64,000 bases of DNA from Mesorhizobium sp. (GTDB lineage Bacteria > Pseudomonadota > Alphaproteobacteria > Rhizobiales > Rhizobiaceae). The stretch is taken from contig SAQG01000017.1 of assembly GCA_004020315.1 (NCBI GenBank), positions 62,001 to 126,000 on the forward strand, read 5' to 3'. The notes beneath the pieces are model-generated. The model worked only from the letters and a program-made list of their open reading frames with translations, was not told where the DNA came from and did no database searches. Position numbers and translations under genes: made by a program. Below are positions 52,595-61,999 of this stretch, in pieces. The number at the start of each line of letters is the position of its first letter. Position 1 is the stretch's first letter.

Positions 52595-53845
52595 ATGAGA
52601 ATATTGGTGCTCGGAGCCGGTGTGGTCGGCACGGCTGCTGCCTATTATCTGGCCAGCGACGGCCACGAGGTGACCGTGGTCGAGCGCCATCCGGCAGTGG
52701 CGCGCGGCACCAGCCAATCGAATGCCGGGCTGGTGTCGCCCGGCGACGCCACCGCCTGGGCCTCGCCCGCTGCGCTGAAGACGTTCCTGCGCGCGCTTTA
52801 CAACCACGATCTCGGCATCAAGGTGCGGCTGCGCTTCGATCCTTATTTCTTCGCCTGGAGCCTGCGCTTCCTGCGCCAGTGCACGTATGCGCGCCTGCGC
52901 GCGAACACCGACATCAAGCTGCGCCTGGCGCTCTATTCGCGCGAGTGCATCAACGCCATTTCGGCCGACACCGGCATTCACTACGACGAGCGCAAGAAGG
53001 GCATTCTCTATTTCTTCCGCTCGCAGCAGAGTTTTGACGCCGGCACCGACAATTATCGCTATCTCGCCGAGCACGGCTTGCCGATCGAGATCGTCGGTCG
53101 CGACCGGCTGGTCGAGCTCGAGCCCGGCCTTGCCGGGGCCAGGGACAGAATAGCCGGCGGCGTCTATTCGCCGATCGATCAGACCGGCGATTCCAGCCAG
53201 TTCACCCGGAACCTCGCTGCCTATGCCGCCGAGAAACTCGGCGTCCAGTTTCTCTACGGCACGACGGTCGAAGGCCTCGACATCGAAGGCGATCAGGTAC
53301 GCGCGGTGATGACCTCGGCCGGCCCGATAACAGGCGACGCCGTGGTCATCTCGATGGGACCGGAGAGCGGCCTGCTCGGTCGCCGCTACGGCATCGACCT
53401 GCCGGTCTATCCGGTCAAGGGCTACACCGCGACGGTGCCGCTGGAGGACGAGAGCATGGGGCCGACCATGGGCGGCGCCGATGAGGATCAGCTCATCGCC
53501 TATTCGCGGCTCGGCAACAGGCTGCGGCTCGCCTCGACCGCCGAGTTCACCGGCTTCGATCGGACTCACAAGCCAAGCGATTTCGCGGCCATGTTCAGGA
53601 CCGGCAAGGAGCTTTTTCCCGGCGCCTTCGACGAGAACAAGGCCGAGCTTTGGGCCGGTCTGCGGCCGATGATGCCGAATTCGGTGCCTGTGATCGGGCA
53701 GGCTCGTTACAAGAATCTCTACCTCGACACCGGCCACGGCCATGTCGGCTGGACCATGGCTTGCGGCTCGGGAAAATTCCTTGCCGATCTGGTCGCCGGC
53801 CGCGAGCCGGAGATCGACCCCCAAGGACTGGTCTACAGGAACTAA
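52595..53845 (+). CDS. dadA: D-amino-acid dehydrogenase small-subunit-type flavoprotein
   Basis: This 416-residue FAD protein has an N-terminal dinucleotide-binding motif (ILVLGAGVVGTAAAYYLA), SNAGLVSPGDATAWASP, a DAAO-like core, and C-terminal GLRPMMPNSVPVIG and TGHGHVGWTMACGSG. DadA oxidises D-amino acids to 2-oxo acids, passing electrons to the respiratory chain. The ATG at 52595 follows GGGGGGCGGC. The racemase-fusion gene begins three bases after its stop, so the two are translated together, a typical racemase/dehydrogenase pair for L-amino-acid catabolism through the D-form. Confidence 0.92.
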   Translation: MRILVLGAGVVGTAAAYYLASDGHEVTVVERHPAVARGTSQSNAGLVSPGDATAWASPAALKTFLRALYNHDLGIKVRLRFDPYFFAWSLRFLRQCTYARLRANTDIKLRLALYSRECINAISADTGIHYDERKKGILYFFRSQQSFDAGTDNYRYLAEHGLPIEIVGRDRLVELEPGLAGARDRIAGGVYSPIDQTGDSSQFTRNLAAYAAEKLGVQFLYGTTVEGLDIEGDQVRAVMTSAGPITGDAVVISMGPESGLLGRRYGIDLPVYPVKGYTATVPLEDESMGPTMGGADEDQLIAYSRLGNRLRLASTAEFTGFDRTHKPSDFAAMFRTGKELFPGAFDENKAELWAGLRPMMPNSVPVIGQARYKNLYLDTGHGHVGWTMACGSGKFLADLVAGREPEIDPQGLVYRN

Positions 53846-53848
53846 GCA

Positions 53849-55675
53849 ATGTCGGGACCGCAAGTCGCCATCGACCTTGGCCGCATCGAGCGCAATGCAC
53901 GCACGATCGTCGACCGCTGCGCCCTGTCCGGCATCAAGGTCTTCGGCGTCACCAAGGGCACCTGCGGCATGCCGCAGGTGGCGCGCGCCATGTTGCGCGG
54001 CGGCGTCGCCGGCATCGCCGAATCGCGCTTCGAAAACATCCGCCGGCTGCGTGACAGCGGCATCACCGCCCCGATCATGCTGCTGCGCAGTCCGCCGATG
54101 GCGCGCGTCGAAGAAGTCGTGCGCACCGTCGACATCAGTCTGCAATCCGAGCTCGCCACCATCCGCGAGATATCGCGCATCGCCGAGCGCATGGGCCGCG
54201 TTCACGACATCATGCTGATGATCGATCTTGGCGATCTCAGGGAAGGCATCTGGCCGAACGACCTCATTCCGACCGTCGAGCAGATACTGGCACTCAGGGG
54301 CGTGCGCATCGCCGGCATCGGCACCAATCTCGGCTGCTTCGGCGCAATCATGCCGACCGAGGAAAATCTCGGGCAACTCGTCGCCCATGCCTACAAGACC
54401 GAGCGCCTGTCCGGCGCAAGGCTCGACTGGATATCGGGCGGGGCGTCATCGTCGCTGACACTGCTGCTCGAAGGCAGGCTGCCCGCCGGCATCAACAATC
54501 TGCGGGTCGGCGAGGCGATCCTGCAGGGTGGCGTCGAAACCTTCCGCGAGACGCCGTGGGCCGAATTGGAACCCGATGCCTGCCGCCTGACCAGCGACAT
54601 CATCGAGGTCAAGCTGAAGCCGTCGCGGCCGATCGGCCAATCCGGCTACGACGCTTTCGGCAATCAGCCGGTGTTTCCCGACGAGGGCGACAGGTTGCGC
54701 GCCATTGCCAATGTCGGCCGCGAGGACGTGTTGATCGAAGGTTTGACGCCGATTGCCAAGGGCGTGCGGGTGCTCGGCGCCTCCAGCGATCATCTGCTTC
54801 TCGACGTGACCGATGCCGAGCCGCCACCCGCCGTCGGCGACCGTGTCGCCTTCCGCATGAGCTATGGCGCCATGCTGCTGGCGATGACCTCGGAATACGT
54901 GGAAAAGGCTCCGATGCACGATGTCGAGGACTTTTCCGGCCGCAAGATGGTGTCGATATCAGCCGAACCGGCGGCCGCCGGCATCCTCGCCAGGGAGGCG
55001 ACCGGCGCCCGGTTGGAGGCGATGAATTTCGATATCGTCGAGCTGGCCGATATCGAACGACCCCCGTCCGGCTTGATCCGGCTCACCGCCGGCAGTGACC
55101 GGCGCATCGCCCACAAGGCGCTGACGACGACCGCGCGGGCGACACACTCATTTGGTCTGATCTGGATCGATTCCATCGCCGCGCTGATGCCCGAGGACGA
55201 GGACGGTATCGATCTGCCGGAACGTTCGGTGCTGGCGCGGGCGTTGGGTCTCGATCACAAGCCCGGCGCGCTGCAGCCACAACTGTCGCCGGAAAACGTC
55301 GTCATCGTCGGGCTGCGCCATGCCGATCCGGCCGAGGCCCGGGTACTGAAGGATTCGCGCGTCTCCGCCTTCACCATGACCGATATCGACGCCATGGGCA
55401 TGCGCGACCTGATGCACGAGGCGATCCGCATCGCCATTTCCGGCACGCAAGGCTTCCATGTCAGCTATTCCCCGACAGTGACCGAATTCGCCGGCTGGAC
55501 GGCGGGCTCCGGCGGCATCACGGTGCGCGAAACGCATCAGGCTATGGAGGCCATCGCTTTGTCCGGCGGGCTGTTGTCGATGGACATTTCTGGCCTGACA
55601 TCAGGTTTGGAACCGCGGATTGCGACAGACACGGTTAACTTCGTCATGTCGGCCTTTGGCAAGCGGATTTTGTAG
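53849..55675 (+). CDS. ornithine/alanine-racemase-like PLP protein fused to degenerate arginase-like domain
   Basis: The 608-residue protein has two parts. Residues 1 to about 350 are a fold III PLP racemase of the ornithine-racemase type: PLP Lys36 in FGVTKGTCGMPQVAR, AESRFENIRRLRD, IMLLRSPPMARVEEVV and SGGASSSLTLL. Residues about 375-608 follow the arginase pattern (VGLRHADPAEARVLKDS, FTMTDIDAMG, GGITVRETHQAM) but the metal ligands are mostly lost: GGDHS is TAGSD417, WVDAHTD is W439-IDSIAA, SFDVD is SYSPT543. Only Asp441 of six metal ligands remains. The domain is probably non-catalytic, perhaps sensing ornithine or arginine. dadA is three bases upstream. Confidence 0.85.
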   Translation: MSGPQVAIDLGRIERNARTIVDRCALSGIKVFGVTKGTCGMPQVARAMLRGGVAGIAESRFENIRRLRDSGITAPIMLLRSPPMARVEEVVRTVDISLQSELATIREISRIAERMGRVHDIMLMIDLGDLREGIWPNDLIPTVEQILALRGVRIAGIGTNLGCFGAIMPTEENLGQLVAHAYKTERLSGARLDWISGGASSSLTLLLEGRLPAGINNLRVGEAILQGGVETFRETPWAELEPDACRLTSDIIEVKLKPSRPIGQSGYDAFGNQPVFPDEGDRLRAIANVGREDVLIEGLTPIAKGVRVLGASSDHLLLDVTDAEPPPAVGDRVAFRMSYGAMLLAMTSEYVEKAPMHDVEDFSGRKMVSISAEPAAAGILAREATGARLEAMNFDIVELADIERPPSGLIRLTAGSDRRIAHKALTTTARATHSFGLIWIDSIAALMPEDEDGIDLPERSVLARALGLDHKPGALQPQLSPENVVIVGLRHADPAEARVLKDSRVSAFTMTDIDAMGMRDLMHEAIRIAISGTQGFHVSYSPTVTEFAGWTAGSGGITVRETHQAMEAIALSGGLLSMDISGLTSGLEPRIATDTVNFVMSAFGKRIL

Positions 55676-57046
55676 TCAGCTATGCGTATCGGCTGCCGCG
55701 CGCCACGCGCGCACATAGTTTGCCCAGACTGGGCCGGCCGGCGGTTCGATCCTTTCGCCTTTGCCTTGGGCAGGTCGATGATCCGACGCCAGCAAGGCGG
55801 CGCCGATGCTGGTGCCGGTCGCGGCCTCGGACGCAGTGACGGCACGCGCCGTGGCCGCTGCTAGCATGCGCGTGAAAAGCCGGTTGCGGGCGAACGGGCC
55901 TTCGACGATGGTCGAGCCGTTGGCACCGATCAGATCGAGGCAGGTCGCGGTCATCAGCGCCAGATAAAAAGAGATGGCGGCAAAGCGCTGGCCGTTATTG
56001 ATGCCGTCGGTGTTGAGCCACGCGGCGGTGTGATACGGAAACGGCCCCGAACCTTGTTGCGTCGAAGGCAGCAGGGACGTCTTCCCAGAGAGCACTGTGG
56101 CGACATCCGCTTCGGTCCAGTCTTCCGAATGGCCTTCCGTCAGCAGCGAAAACTCGCGGCCGCCCATGAAACGCGCCGAGGGTACGGGATCGCCGAGCGC
56201 ATTGACGTTGACCAGCGTATCGCGCGCCGCATCGAGCGCGATCGTGTTGCCGCCGACCGCCATCGACACCACCCAGGTGCCGGTCGAGACGACCGAGAAG
56301 GGCGGCGTGTCGGACAGGAGATGCGGCAGCAGCGAGGCATTGGAATCGTGCAGGCCGCAAAACACCGGCGTCTGCGGATCGAGCCCGGTTCGTGTCGCAA
56401 GCTCGGGCAGGATCGGGCCGAGCTGATCCTTCGCCGGCCGCACCGGCGTCATCAGCCTGCGCCAGCCCATCTTGTCGACCAGCGACGAAAAATCCGCTTT
56501 CCACGGGTTCCACAGATCCGTGTGGCAGCCGAGCGAGGTCACTTCGTTGGCGGCGACGCCGGTCAGGCGCAAGGCCCAGTACTGCGGGTACATCAGCATC
56601 GCGGCGGCCTTGGCGAACTCCGCCGGAAAGTTTCTCTGCTGCCAGAACAATTGCGCGCCGAGATTGAGGCCGACCGGCAGGCGCGGCGTGCCCGTCTCGG
56701 CGAAGGCGGGGCGGATCGCGTCATAGTCCTGTGCAAGGGCGTCGGGCCCGGTGAATTCATAGTCGAGAACCGGCAGCGACAGTTCGCCGGCAGCGTCCAC
56801 CAGCACGCCCGTCGCGCCATGGGTGGTGATCGATATCGCCTCGATGCGCTGTTTGCGATTGATCCCGGTGAGGCTGTCGAGGATGAACGACCACAGAAGC
56901 TCGACATCGTGGTGCGGGTAGGGGCCGTCGGCAACGGGCGCGTTCGCCATGCGGCGCAGGGCGACCTCGCGCATATCGGCGAGATCGACCAGCGCCACCT
57001 TGGCATTGGTCTTGCCGATATCGATGACGGCGACGTGGCGGGTCAT
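55676..57046 (-). CDS. rhaK: L-rhamnose/rhamnulose kinase (FGGY family)
   Basis: The 456-residue FGGY kinase begins with the phosphate-binding motif VAVIDIGKTNAKVALVD and continues with ITTHGATGVLVDAAG, then FCGLHDSNASLLPHLL and STGTWVVSMAVGG. In Rhizobium leguminosarum RhaK is needed for growth on rhamnose and also for its transport. It overlaps rhaU by four bases (ATGA) and ends the rhaRSTPQUK operon. Its stop lies directly against the convergent racemase-fusion stop. Confidence 0.93.
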   Translation of the reverse strand: MTRHVAVIDIGKTNAKVALVDLADMREVALRRMANAPVADGPYPHHDVELLWSFILDSLTGINRKQRIEAISITTHGATGVLVDAAGELSLPVLDYEFTGPDALAQDYDAIRPAFAETGTPRLPVGLNLGAQLFWQQRNFPAEFAKAAAMLMYPQYWALRLTGVAANEVTSLGCHTDLWNPWKADFSSLVDKMGWRRLMTPVRPAKDQLGPILPELATRTGLDPQTPVFCGLHDSNASLLPHLLSDTPPFSVVSTGTWVVSMAVGGNTIALDAARDTLVNVNALGDPVPSARFMGGREFSLLTEGHSEDWTEADVATVLSGKTSLLPSTQQGSGPFPYHTAAWLNTDGINNGQRFAAISFYLALMTATCLDLIGANGSTIVEGPFARNRLFTRMLAAATARAVTASEAATGTSIGAALLASDHRPAQGKGERIEPPAGPVWANYVRAWRAAADTHS

Positions 57047-57360
57047 TCCATATGGAACATTGTTTCCAGCGGCACCGCCACCGGCTCGTTATCAGGCTTG
57101 GTCTCCATGATGTCGGCCATCTCGGCCCACCAGCGCTGCATCACCGGGTGTTTCGGCAATTCGTCCATGCCGTGGTCATCACGGCGCCACAGCACGCCGA
57201 ACAGTATGTTGGTCTCCTCGTCGAGATGAATCGAATAGTCCGAAACGCCGGCCTGCTTCAACAGCGCCACCAGCGACGGCCAGATGTCGTCGTGGCGCCT
57301 TTTGTATTCGGCCTTCTTGCCGGGATTGAGCTTCATCTTGAACGCGTATTTCTCTGGCAT
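57043..57360 (-). CDS. rhaU: L-rhamnose mutarotase
   Basis: The 105-residue ferredoxin-like-fold enzyme interconverts rhamnose anomers. Family motifs are KMKLNPGKKAEYKRRHDDIW, the His/Asp site in SDYSIHLDEETNILFG and HPVMQRWWAEMADIME. Its ATG shares bases with the rhaQ stop (TGATG) and its stop overlaps rhaK. It corresponds to RhaU/RhaM. Confidence 0.95.
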   Translation of the reverse strand: MPEKYAFKMKLNPGKKAEYKRRHDDIWPSLVALLKQAGVSDYSIHLDEETNILFGVLWRRDDHGMDELPKHPVMQRWWAEMADIMETKPDNEPVAVPLETMFHME

Positions 57361-58361
57361 CAGGTGAAGCGCTCCTGCCGCACCCGCCGCCAGACGATCG
57401 GCAGCGCGATGACGATGATCAGCAGCAGGCCGATGAAGATCGACATGACGATGCCGGGCACATTGAGCAGACCGAGGCCGAAGGTCACCAGCCCCATGAT
57501 AAAGGCCGCCAGCACCACGCCCACTATGCTGCCGGCGCCGCCCAGGATGCTGACGCCGCCGAGCACCACCATGGTGATGACTTCCAATTCGTAGCCTTGC
57601 GCGATCGACGGCCGGGTCGAGCCGAGCCGCGAGGTGATCAGCACGGAAGCGATGCCCGCCATCAGCCCGGTCAGGCAGAACAGGATGAACTTGATGCGGC
57701 CAACGCGCACGCCGGAAAATTGCGCCGCCACCGGGTTGTTGCCGATGGCGAAGACCCGGCGGCCGAAGCTTGTCCGGTGCAATAGGAACCAGTAGATGAC
57801 CGCCGCGACGAGGAACAGCGTCAGTTCGAACGAAACCACCCACCAGACATAGCCCTGGCCGAAGAAGGCGAAGCTCGAGGGATAGCCCTTGTAGGCCTGG
57901 TCGCCGAGGATGATGAAGGCGATGCCGCGAAACAGGCTCATCGTGCCGATGGTGACGACGATCGACGGCAGGCCGAGCCTGGTGACGAGCAGTCCGTTGA
58001 AGGCGCCGCAGCCCAGCCCGACCAGGATACCGATCGCCACCAGCACCGGCGTGCCGGCGCCGGCCTGCACTGCCATGCCCATCATCGTCGAGGCCAGCGC
58101 AATGATGGCGGCGACCGAGAGGTCGATCTCGCCGGAAATGATCAGCAGCGCCATGGCGAGCGCGATCAGCGCCTTTTCGGTGAAGTTGAAGGTCAGGTCC
58201 GACAGCGACCACGCGTCGAGGAAATAGGGTGAGGCGAAGCTGTTGACGGCAAAGATGACGACCGCCACCGCCACCAGCAGCGCCTCCCACGAGAAGATCG
58301 CCGAAGTGAGCGGCTTGTCGAGCCGGTCGGGAATGTGGCGTGGGGCTGGGGTGTCGGTCAT
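57360..58361 (-). CDS. rhaQ: rhamnose ABC transporter permease
   Basis: The 333-residue CUT2 permease has about ten hydrophobic helices and the family segments SGEIDLSVAAIIAL, LPSIVVTIGTMSLFRG, FAIGNNPVAAQFSG and LGGVSILGGAGSIVG. With RhaP it forms the membrane channel for rhamnose. The ATG at 58361 overlaps the rhaP stop (ATGA), and its stop overlaps the rhaU start. Confidence 0.94.
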   Translation of the reverse strand: MTDTPAPRHIPDRLDKPLTSAIFSWEALLVAVAVVIFAVNSFASPYFLDAWSLSDLTFNFTEKALIALAMALLIISGEIDLSVAAIIALASTMMGMAVQAGAGTPVLVAIGILVGLGCGAFNGLLVTRLGLPSIVVTIGTMSLFRGIAFIILGDQAYKGYPSSFAFFGQGYVWWVVSFELTLFLVAAVIYWFLLHRTSFGRRVFAIGNNPVAAQFSGVRVGRIKFILFCLTGLMAGIASVLITSRLGSTRPSIAQGYELEVITMVVLGGVSILGGAGSIVGVVLAAFIMGLVTFGLGLLNVPGIVMSIFIGLLLIIVIALPIVWRRVRQERFT

Positions 58362-59335
58362 GCCGCTTCCGCCTTCTTGAGAATGATGCGACCTTGCCGG
58401 CGTTCGCCGCGCGCGTTGAGCACCACTGCCAGGATGATGGCGCTGCCCGAAATTGCCATCTGCCAGAACGGTGAGATATTGATCACCGGCAGCGCGTTGG
58501 AGATGATGCCGAGGAACAGCGCGCCGAGCACCGCGCCGCCGACCGAGCCGATGCCGCCGGCGATCGAGATGCCGCCGATGACGCAGGCAGCGATGATGTT
58601 GAGCTCGTAGCCATTGGCGACCTCGACCGAGGCGATGACGTAGCGCGATATCCAGAGATAGCCGCAGAGACCGCCGGCCATCCCCGAAATGCAGAAGACG
58701 ATGAACTTGGTGCGGCCGACATCGATGCCGGCATAGACCGACGCTTTCGGATTGACGCCGATGGCGTAGATCGAGCGGCCGAGCGCGGTGCGCGTCATCA
58801 AGAGGAAGAACAAAGCGATGACCAGTATGGCGATCCACGACAGGACCGGGGTGCCGAGAAACGCCGCGCGCTGCAGGCCGATGAAATCAGGGCTCATCTG
58901 ATCGGCATTGACCCAGGCGCCGCCCGATATGACGAAGGTGGCGCCGCGATAGATGGTGAGCGTGCCGAGCGTCACCACGATCGAGGGAATGTTCAGCCGC
59001 CATACCAGCAGGCCGTTGATCGCGCCAAGCACCAGTCCGACCAGAAGTGCGATGACGATCAGCAGCGGGATCGGGATTGCCGGATGCGCGGCGTTCAGCA
59101 TCGCCACCACCATGCCGGTGAAGCAGAGGTTGGACGCCATCGACAGGTCGATCGAGCGGGTCAGGATCACCACCATCTGCCCCAGCGCCAGGATCATCAG
59201 GATCGAAGTGTCGTTGAACACCTGGCGCAGATTGGCGGGATTGGCAAAACCCGGAAAGCGCATCGAGATCAGCCCGATCAGCACGACGATTGCCGCGAGC
59301 AGCCAGACTTCGCGATATCTAGGAAGAGCCTTCAT
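58358..59335 (-). CDS. rhaP: rhamnose ABC transporter permease
   Basis: The 325-residue CUT2 permease shows LTRSIDLSMASNLCF, IPSIVVTLGTLTIYRG, YAIGVNPKASVYAG and IGGISIAGGIGSVGG across roughly ten helices. It pairs with RhaQ. It overlaps rhaT upstream and rhaQ downstream by four bases each, so the whole import cassette is translationally coupled. Confidence 0.94.
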   Translation of the reverse strand: MKALPRYREVWLLAAIVVLIGLISMRFPGFANPANLRQVFNDTSILMILALGQMVVILTRSIDLSMASNLCFTGMVVAMLNAAHPAIPIPLLIVIALLVGLVLGAINGLLVWRLNIPSIVVTLGTLTIYRGATFVISGGAWVNADQMSPDFIGLQRAAFLGTPVLSWIAILVIALFFLLMTRTALGRSIYAIGVNPKASVYAGIDVGRTKFIVFCISGMAGGLCGYLWISRYVIASVEVANGYELNIIAACVIGGISIAGGIGSVGGAVLGALFLGIISNALPVINISPFWQMAISGSAIILAVVLNARGERRQGRIILKKAEAA

Positions 59336-60873
59336 GCTGCGATCCCCGCTGCCGTCTTGACCAGCGTTTCGGCGTCGAGCCCCTTGTTGTCATAGACCGA
59401 GGCGACGCGGCCCTCCCGCATGACGACGACGCGATCGGACATGCCGAGGATCTCGGGCAGTTCGGACGACACCATGATCACCGACAGGCCTTGCGCGACG
59501 AGCTCGGCCATGAAGCCGTGCACCGCGGCTTTAGAGCCGATGTCGATGCCTTTGGTCGGCTCGTCGAGGATGATCACCTTGGGCGTGGTAGCCAGCCATT
59601 TGGCGATGACGATCTTCTGCTGGTTGCCGCCCGACAGCGTGCCGACATCCTGGCTGAGCGAAGAGGCGCGCAGGTCGAGCCGCTCGGTGTAGGAACGGGC
59701 CAGCGCGAACTCTTCCGCCAGCCGCAACACGCCTGATTTGGACGTGCGTTTGAGCGAGGGCAGCGAGATGTTCTGGAAGATCGGCAGGCCGATCACCACG
59801 CCTTGCTTGCCGCGCTCTTCCGGAACGTAGACGATACCGGCGTCGATCGAATCCGCCGCCGACTTCGGTACGATCGCCTTGCCTTCCAGCGTGATCGTGC
59901 CGCTGCTGGTGCGGGTGATGCCTGATATCGCCTGCATCACTTCGCTGCGGCCGGCGCCGACAAGGCCGTAGAAGCCGAGGATTTCGCCTCTGTGCAGCTC
60001 GAAGCCGATGTCGTCGAACTCGGTCGGATGCGACAGGCCGGAGACAGTGAGCACCGGCGCGCCGATCTCGGCCTTGCGCTGCGGAAAAATGTGGTCGACG
60101 GCGCGGCCGACCATCATGCGCACGATCTGGCTCTGGCCGGCGTCCCTGATCAGGCCTTCGCCGACCATCTCGCCGTCGCGGAACACGGTGTAGCGGTCGG
60201 CGATGCGGTAGATCTCGTCGAACTTGTGGCTGATGAACAGGATCGCCTTGCCTTCGCTCTTGAGGAATTCGATGAGCAGGAAAAGCTCCTCGATCTCCTT
60301 CAGCGAAAGCGCTGCGGTCGGTTCGTCCATGATGACGATCTGGGCATCGATCGACATGGCGCGGGCCACGGCGACGAGATGCTTGTTGGCGATACCGAGA
60401 TCCTTCAGTCGCGCGTCGGCGTCGATGTGGCCGGCACCCATGGTGTTCAATACTTCACGGGCATTCTCGCGCATGGTGCGCCAGTCGATTGTGCCGAAGC
60501 GCGATCGCGGCGCATGGCCGAGAAAGATGTTCTCGGCCACCGTCAGGTCGTCGAACAGCACGGTTTCCTGGTGAATGGCGGTGATGCCGTGCCCGAACGC
60601 GGCATGCGCGCTGGGCAGTGTGACGGCCTGGCCATCGATGCTGATGGTGCCCGCATCGGGCTGGTAGATGCCGGTCATGATCTTGACCAGCGTCGACTTG
60701 CCGGCGCCGTTCTCGCCGATCAGCGCGGTCACCTGGCCGGGATAGAGCGACAGGCTGACGTCATGCAGCGCGCGCACGCCGGGAAAACTCTTCGAGATGC
60801 CGGACAGGGTCAGGCGCGGAGCCGGAGCCAGAGGCTGCTCGGTCGTCGGATTGAGTTGGGCTGTCGTGTCCAT
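59332..60873 (-). CDS. rhaT: rhamnose ABC transporter ATP-binding protein
   Basis: The 513-residue double ABC protein has a first domain with Walker A GENGAGKSTLVK and MDEPTAALSLKE, and a second with GLVGAGRSEVMQ, LSGGNQQKIVIAKWL and DEPTKGIDIG. It energises rhamnose import. The ATG at 60873 gives the usual short leader; an upstream extension to 60960 would run into rhaS. A stem-loop separates it from rhaS. In rhizobia rhaT names the ATPase, unlike the E. coli symporter of that name. Confidence 0.94.
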   Translation of the reverse strand: MDTTAQLNPTTEQPLAPAPRLTLSGISKSFPGVRALHDVSLSLYPGQVTALIGENGAGKSTLVKIMTGIYQPDAGTISIDGQAVTLPSAHAAFGHGITAIHQETVLFDDLTVAENIFLGHAPRSRFGTIDWRTMRENAREVLNTMGAGHIDADARLKDLGIANKHLVAVARAMSIDAQIVIMDEPTAALSLKEIEELFLLIEFLKSEGKAILFISHKFDEIYRIADRYTVFRDGEMVGEGLIRDAGQSQIVRMMVGRAVDHIFPQRKAEIGAPVLTVSGLSHPTEFDDIGFELHRGEILGFYGLVGAGRSEVMQAISGITRTSSGTITLEGKAIVPKSAADSIDAGIVYVPEERGKQGVVIGLPIFQNISLPSLKRTSKSGVLRLAEEFALARSYTERLDLRASSLSQDVGTLSGGNQQKIVIAKWLATTPKVIILDEPTKGIDIGSKAAVHGFMAELVAQGLSVIMVSSELPEILGMSDRVVVMREGRVASVYDNKGLDAETLVKTAAGIAA

Positions 60874-60909
60874 AGTCGTATCAAGCCCTGAAGCAGGTCC
60901 GTTTGAGGA

Positions 60910-60935
60910 CGCGGCGGAACCTCTGTCCCGCCGCG
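60910..60935 (-). terminator. intercistronic stem-loop between rhaS and rhaT
   Basis: CGCGGCGG and CCGCCGCG (60910-60917 and 60928-60935) form a perfect 8-bp GC stem in the 83-bp rhaS-rhaT gap. It lacks a good U-run, so it more likely stabilises the rhaS mRNA or partly attenuates read-through, as after chvE. Confidence 0.5.
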
Positions 60936-60956
60936 CCGGCTTGAAAAACTCCAGGA

Positions 60957-61952
60957 TCAATAGATCTTGGAGAACTCTTCGATGTTCGACTTGTCGAACT
61001 TGAAGGGCGGCGCCATCGCGGCCGAGTTGGTGTCGTCGAGCGTGACCTTGCCGACGCGGCCGATCGACAGCGTCGCACCCGGCTTGGCTTCTTCCTTCTT
61101 CACCGCCAGGTCATAGGCGAGGTAGACGGCCGAGTAGCCGAGGTCGATCGGGTTCCACAGCGCAACCGCTTGGCTGGCGCCATTGTCGATGAACTTCTTG
61201 AACTCCGACGGCAGCGCCAGGCCGGTGACGTTGACCTTGCCGATCAAGCCTTGGTCGGTCACCACCTGCGCGGCGGCAACGACGCCGACCGTGGTCGGTG
61301 CGATGATCGCCTTGAGGTTCGGATAGGACTTCAGCAGGCCCTTGGCCTCGTCCGTGCTCTTGGCCGAGTCGTCATCGCCATAGACGGTGGCGACGAGGTT
61401 GATCTTGGGGAACTTCTCCGGCAGCACCTTCTTGGCGGCGTCGATCCAGGCGTTCTGGTTGGTCGCGGTGGATGAAGCCGAGAGGATGGCGACATCGCCG
61501 CCTTCCGGCAGATAGTCGGCGGCAAGCTTGATGATGGTCTCGCCGATCAGGTTGGTGTCCGAGGGGTTGAGGTGGAGCTGGCGGCCTTCCGGAGCGACGC
61601 CCGAATCCCACGAGATGACGGTGATGCCGCGATCCATCGCCTTTTTCAGCGCCGGCACCAGCGCGTCGGCGTCATTGGCCGAAATGGCGATGGCGTCGAC
61701 CTTCTGGGCGATCAGCGAATTGACCACTTCGATCTGGGCTTCGGCGGTGGCCTTGGTTGGGCCGGTGTAGATGATGTCGACGCCGCCGAGTTCCTTTGCC
61801 GCCTCTTCGGCACCCTTGTTGGCGGCATCGAAGAAGCCGTTGCCAAGCGACTTGACCACCAGCGCGATCTTGACGTTCTCGGCATAGGCGGCATTCACGA
61901 ATATGGCGGCGGAGAACGCCGCCGTAACCATCAATTTCTTCAGAAAGCTCAT
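60957..61952 (-). CDS. rhaS: rhamnose ABC transporter substrate-binding protein
   Basis: The 331-residue periplasmic protein has a signal peptide (MSFLKKLMVTAAFSAAIFVN, cleavage near AAYAEN) and a type I sugar-binding fold (VKIALVVKSLGNGFFDAANK, VDAIAISANDADALVPAL, TVISWDSGVAPEGRQLHLNP). It captures rhamnose for the RhaTPQ transporter. The ATG is at 61952. In rhizobia this symbol denotes the binding protein, not the E. coli AraC-type activator. Confidence 0.94.
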   Translation of the reverse strand: MSFLKKLMVTAAFSAAIFVNAAYAENVKIALVVKSLGNGFFDAANKGAEEAAKELGGVDIIYTGPTKATAEAQIEVVNSLIAQKVDAIAISANDADALVPALKKAMDRGITVISWDSGVAPEGRQLHLNPSDTNLIGETIIKLAADYLPEGGDVAILSASSTATNQNAWIDAAKKVLPEKFPKINLVATVYGDDDSAKSTDEAKGLLKSYPNLKAIIAPTTVGVVAAAQVVTDQGLIGKVNVTGLALPSEFKKFIDNGASQAVALWNPIDLGYSAVYLAYDLAVKKEEAKPGATLSIGRVGKVTLDDTNSAAMAPPFKFDKSNIEEFSKIY

Positions 61953-61999
61953 CGAATATCCTCCCTTGAGCGTTGCATTCCATCGCCGCTGCGGGCGTC

